NCBI GenBank assembly: GCA_902776645.1
Contig: CACYQT010000005.1
Location: 1 to 64,000 of the forward strand
DNA length: 64,000 bases
Direction: 5' to 3'
DNA from: an uncultured bacterium
GTDB taxonomy: Bacteria; Verrucomicrobiota; Lentisphaeria; Oligosphaerales; Oligosphaeraceae
Shown here: positions 61,903-64,000 of the stretch, one piece after another
How positions within the stretch are numbered: position 1 is the first letter of the stretch
How the letters are laid out: every line of letters begins with the position of its first letter
The notes under the pieces: model-generated
Seen by the model: the letters and a program-made list of their open reading frames with translations, nothing else
What the model was told of the DNA's origin: nothing
Databases searched by the model: none
Made by a program: the position numbers and the translations under genes

Positions 61903-61931
61903 TTGTTTGGTAAATGGCGAATGGGTATTAT
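61903..61931 (+). promoter_or_regulatory. predicted promoter of hisB
   Basis: TTGTTT (61903-61908), 17-bp spacer, TATTAT (61926-61931), 35 bp before the hisB ATG. The region is AT-rich. The -35 box is weak. Confidence 0.5.
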
Positions 61932-61966
61932 ATTAGTAGTTTTACCATCAAAACAGGAGACATCCA

Positions 61967-62560
61967 ATGGAAGCGAACAGGACAAGCGACGTCAAACGGA
62001 ACACTCAAGAGACGAAAATTGAGATTTCGCTTGATTTGGACGGGCAGAAGGCTATTGAAATCAATAGCGGCATCCCGTTCTTCGACCACATGCTGAACGC
62101 ATTTGCGAAGCATGGGGGCTTTGGCCTGCGTCTGCATTGCGACGGCGACCTGGAGATAGACGCCCACCACAGCATGGAGGACATAGGGCTCGCGCTTGGA
62201 CAAGCGTTGCGCACAGCGCTTGGCGACAAGCGCGGGATAACTCGGTTCGGCCACTCGTATGTGCCGCTGGACGAGTCATTGGCGCGTACGGTGATCGATT
62301 TGTCGGGGCGTCCGCATCTGTCATGGCGCGCCAACTTCCCCGAAGCCGAGGCGGGCGGCGTGAGCTGCCGCCTGTACCGCGAATTCTTCCAGGCGTTGGT
62401 GAACACGGCGGGCATGACGCTGCATGTCGACCTTCTCGCCTGCGAGGAGTCCCACCATGGGCTGGAATCGATTTTCAAATCGTTCGGCCGCGCCTTGCGC
62501 GTCGCGGTGACACGGACAGGCGGTTCGGACATCCCGTCGACGAAAGGTGTTCTGGAATAG
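61967..62560 (+). CDS. hisB: imidazoleglycerol-phosphate dehydratase
   Basis: 197 residues, the usual length. Metal-binding and catalytic segments: GIPFFDHMLNAFAKHGGF, DAHHSMEDIGLALGQAL, CEESHHGLESIFKSFGRAL. It catalyses the sixth step of histidine synthesis. An AGGAG site lies 7 bases before the ATG. Unusually it stands alone, without other his genes, and is followed at once by thrS-like sequence. Confidence 0.95.
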   Translation: MEANRTSDVKRNTQETKIEISLDLDGQKAIEINSGIPFFDHMLNAFAKHGGFGLRLHCDGDLEIDAHHSMEDIGLALGQALRTALGDKRGITRFGHSYVPLDESLARTVIDLSGRPHLSWRANFPEAEAGGVSCRLYREFFQALVNTAGMTLHVDLLACEESHHGLESIFKSFGRALRVAVTRTGGSDIPSTKGVLE

Positions 62561-62595
62561 GAAACGTATATTAGCGCCATAGCGCGGCGCATGTC

Positions 62596-64000
62596 ATGGC
62601 GGCCGCGATACAGAAGCTTTATCCGGAGGCGAAGTTCGATATCGGCCCGAGCACGGAAGACGGCTTCTACTACGACGTCGATCTGCCGAAGCGTCTCGTT
62701 CCTGAGGATCTGAAGGAAATCGAAAAGGTGATGAAGAAGATGCTCGGCCAACGGCTCCCGTTCACCCGCAAGGAAGTGAGCCGTGAAGAGGCGAAAGCTC
62801 TGTTCGAAGCCAAAGGCCAGACGTTCAAGCTCTCCCGCCTGGAAGACATTCCTGAAGGCGAGACGGTCAGCCTGTACTACACGGGCGACGACTACGTCGA
62901 TTTGTGCCGTGGCCCCCATGTGGAGCATACTGGCCAGATCGGTGCTGTCAAGCTGCTGTCTCTGGCGGGCTCCTATTTCCGCGGCAACGAGAAGAATCCG
63001 ATGCTGCAGCGCATCTACGGCACGGCGTTCGAGAGCAAGGAGGCCTTGCAGGAATATCTGACGCGCATCGAAGAAGCCAAGAAACGCGACCACCGCAAGA
63101 TCGGCGCTGAAATGGAGCTGTTCAGCACCCATGAGGAAATCGGCCCCGGCCTGGTCTGCTGGCATCCGATGGGCGCCCGCATCCGCCACGTCTTGGAGAC
63201 GTTCTGGAAAGAGGCCCATTACGAACATGGCTATGAACTGATGTACACGCCGCATGTCGGCCGCGCCTTGCTGTGGCAGACGTCCGGACATCTGGATTTC
63301 TATCGCGAAGGCATGTACGCCAACATGGAAATCGACGGCGATCCCTACTACGTGAAGCCGATGAACTGCCCGTTCCATATCATGATCTACAAGACGCGCC
63401 CGCGCTCCTACCGTGAACTGCCCGCCCGCTGGGCCGAGCTTGGCACGGTTTACCGCTATGAGAAGGCCGGCGTGCTGCACGGCTTGATGCGCGTCCGCGG
63501 CTTCACGCAGGACGATGCCCACATCATCTGCACGCCTGAACAGATCGAAGACGAAATCCGCGAAGTCCTCCGCTTCAGCATGTATATGTGGAAGTGCTTC
63601 GGATTCAAGGATGTGAAGGCTTATTTGGCGACGCGCCCCGCGAAAGCCGTCGGCGACGACAACATGTGGGCGCAGGCCATGCACTCCCTTGAGAACGCCG
63701 TCAAGGCGGAAGGCGTCGATTGCGAAGTGGATGAAGGCGGCGGCGCCTTCTACGGCCCGAAGATCGACCTGAAGATCAAAGACGCTCTTGGCCGTGAATG
63801 GCAGACCAGTACCATCCAGTTCGACTTCAACCTGCCCGAACGCTTCGACATGACGTATGTCGGCGCGGATGGCCAGAAGCACCGCCCCTACATGGTCCAC
63901 CGTGCGTTGCTCGGTTCGCTGGAGCGTTTCTTCGGCATTCTGATCGAGCATTATGCTGGCAAGTTCCCGCTCTGGCTGGCGCCCGAACAGGTCCGCATCC
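62596..64000 (+). CDS. thrS: threonyl-tRNA synthetase, lacking the TGS domain and 3'-partial
   Basis: The frame runs to the window end and translates as ThrS: second editing-domain part (HSAAHVM, DIGPSTEDGFYYDVDLP, CRGPHV), catalytic core with zinc ligands Cys (MNCPFH) and His, motif 2-like GTVYRYEKAGVLHGLMRVRGFTQDD, YGPKIDLKIKD and the MVHRALLGSLERF zinc His. It attaches threonine to its tRNA. The 5' end is abnormal: a TAG at 62572-62574 closes the frame three bases before the conserved RHSAAH motif, and the first ATG (62596) lies behind the HxxxH metal site. Inserting one base at 62574 explains an otherwise expected I-L-R-H-S. No TGS domain (about 60 residues) exists upstream because hisB occupies that space. 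No ribosome site is seen. Confidence 0.75.
   Translation, partial: MAAAIQKLYPEAKFDIGPSTEDGFYYDVDLPKRLVPEDLKEIEKVMKKMLGQRLPFTRKEVSREEAKALFEAKGQTFKLSRLEDIPEGETVSLYYTGDDYVDLCRGPHVEHTGQIGAVKLLSLAGSYFRGNEKNPMLQRIYGTAFESKEALQEYLTRIEEAKKRDHRKIGAEMELFSTHEEIGPGLVCWHPMGARIRHVLETFWKEAHYEHGYELMYTPHVGRALLWQTSGHLDFYREGMYANMEIDGDPYYVKPMNCPFHIMIYKTRPRSYRELPARWAELGTVYRYEKAGVLHGLMRVRGFTQDDAHIICTPEQIEDEIREVLRFSMYMWKCFGFKDVKAYLATRPAKAVGDDNMWAQAMHSLENAVKAEGVDCEVDEGGGAFYGPKIDLKIKDALGREWQTSTIQFDFNLPERFDMTYVGADGQKHRPYMVHRALLGSLERFFGILIEHYAGKFPLWLAPEQVRI

Noticed and set aside
62005-63951. A 648-codon antisense frame across hisB and thrS
   Set aside because: It covers two well-recognised plus-strand genes and shows only low-complexity translation.

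Overview
The window looks like a chromosomal segment of a heterotrophic anaerobe or facultative anaerobe of the Planctomycetes-Verrucomicrobia-Chlamydiae group, most plausibly Lentisphaerota or Kiritimatiellota. This assignment is an inference. It rests on a fused E1 alpha-beta 2-oxoacid dehydrogenase, many 'PQQ-like' beta-propeller proteins with an FRG-type start motif, a rhamnose catabolic cluster, and large secreted glycoside hydrolases beside Gfo/Idh/MocA and TIM-barrel isomerase genes. There is no 16S rRNA or other marker to confirm it. Coding density is high, bases are GC-rich at third positions, and most gene starts have a recognisable Shine-Dalgarno sequence.

Layout. 1-5065 (+): a 2-oxoacid (probably pyruvate) dehydrogenase operon in the order E2 (5' end outside the window), E3, fused E1 alpha-beta, closed by a strong terminator. 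5219-27370 (-): one 22-kb run of 18 genes read right to left, 13 of whose 17 junctions overlap. In transcription order it encodes a secreted propeller, an aquaglyceroporin with a Cys/His tail, a CobW-type GTPase, a ferredoxin, a radical SAM protein, a DUF116-polyprenyl synthase fusion, two terpene-cyclase-fold proteins (one with the DxDD motif), a propeller, a short NHL-like protein, a 66-residue Cys protein, a NapG-like ferredoxin, a NapH-like polyferredoxin, a membrane-anchored propeller, a 968-residue NuoE-NuoF-ferredoxin-NuoG fusion, another propeller, and an ABC ATPase plus FtsX-type permease. 27812-31755 (-): mreC, mreD and mrdA with an acetyltransferase upstream. 31939-37023 (+): a phosphoesterase and a rhamnose operon (rhaB, FAD oxidoreductase, rhaA). 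37078-43198 (-): corC-like, ybeY, pgpH-like HD protein, fabF and acpP. 43365-50422 (-): Lhr helicase, a secreted esterase and a low-complexity tail-anchored protein. 50618-61243 (-): sugar-acid type oxidoreductase and isomerase, two glycoside hydrolases and two membrane glycosyltransferase-like proteins. 61295-61754 (-): a DUF4160/DUF2442 pair. 61967-64000 (+): hisB and a 5'-defective, 3'-truncated thrS.

The candidate for a new system is the 18-gene operon. Its parts suggest a route in which NADH electrons enter a diaphorase (NuoEFG fusion), pass through NapG/NapH-like iron-sulfur proteins across or along the cytoplasmic membrane, and reach beta-propeller proteins on the outer face. The same transcript makes a cyclised isoprenoid (DUF116-polyprenyl synthase, DxDD cyclase, partner barrel protein, radical SAM enzyme, ferredoxin), which may be the lipid carrier or anchor of the chain. 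The ABC exporter, CobW GTPase and MIP channel would serve assembly and solute or metal(loid) supply. No terminal reductase or oxidase, heme protein or molybdoenzyme is visible, so the acceptor or product is unknown. I cannot match this set to any pathway I know.

No tRNA, rRNA, CRISPR array, insertion sequence or prophage was recognised. Intergenic DNA carries two kinds of dispersed repeats: a short palindromic REP-like unit and a roughly 180-bp element present twice.
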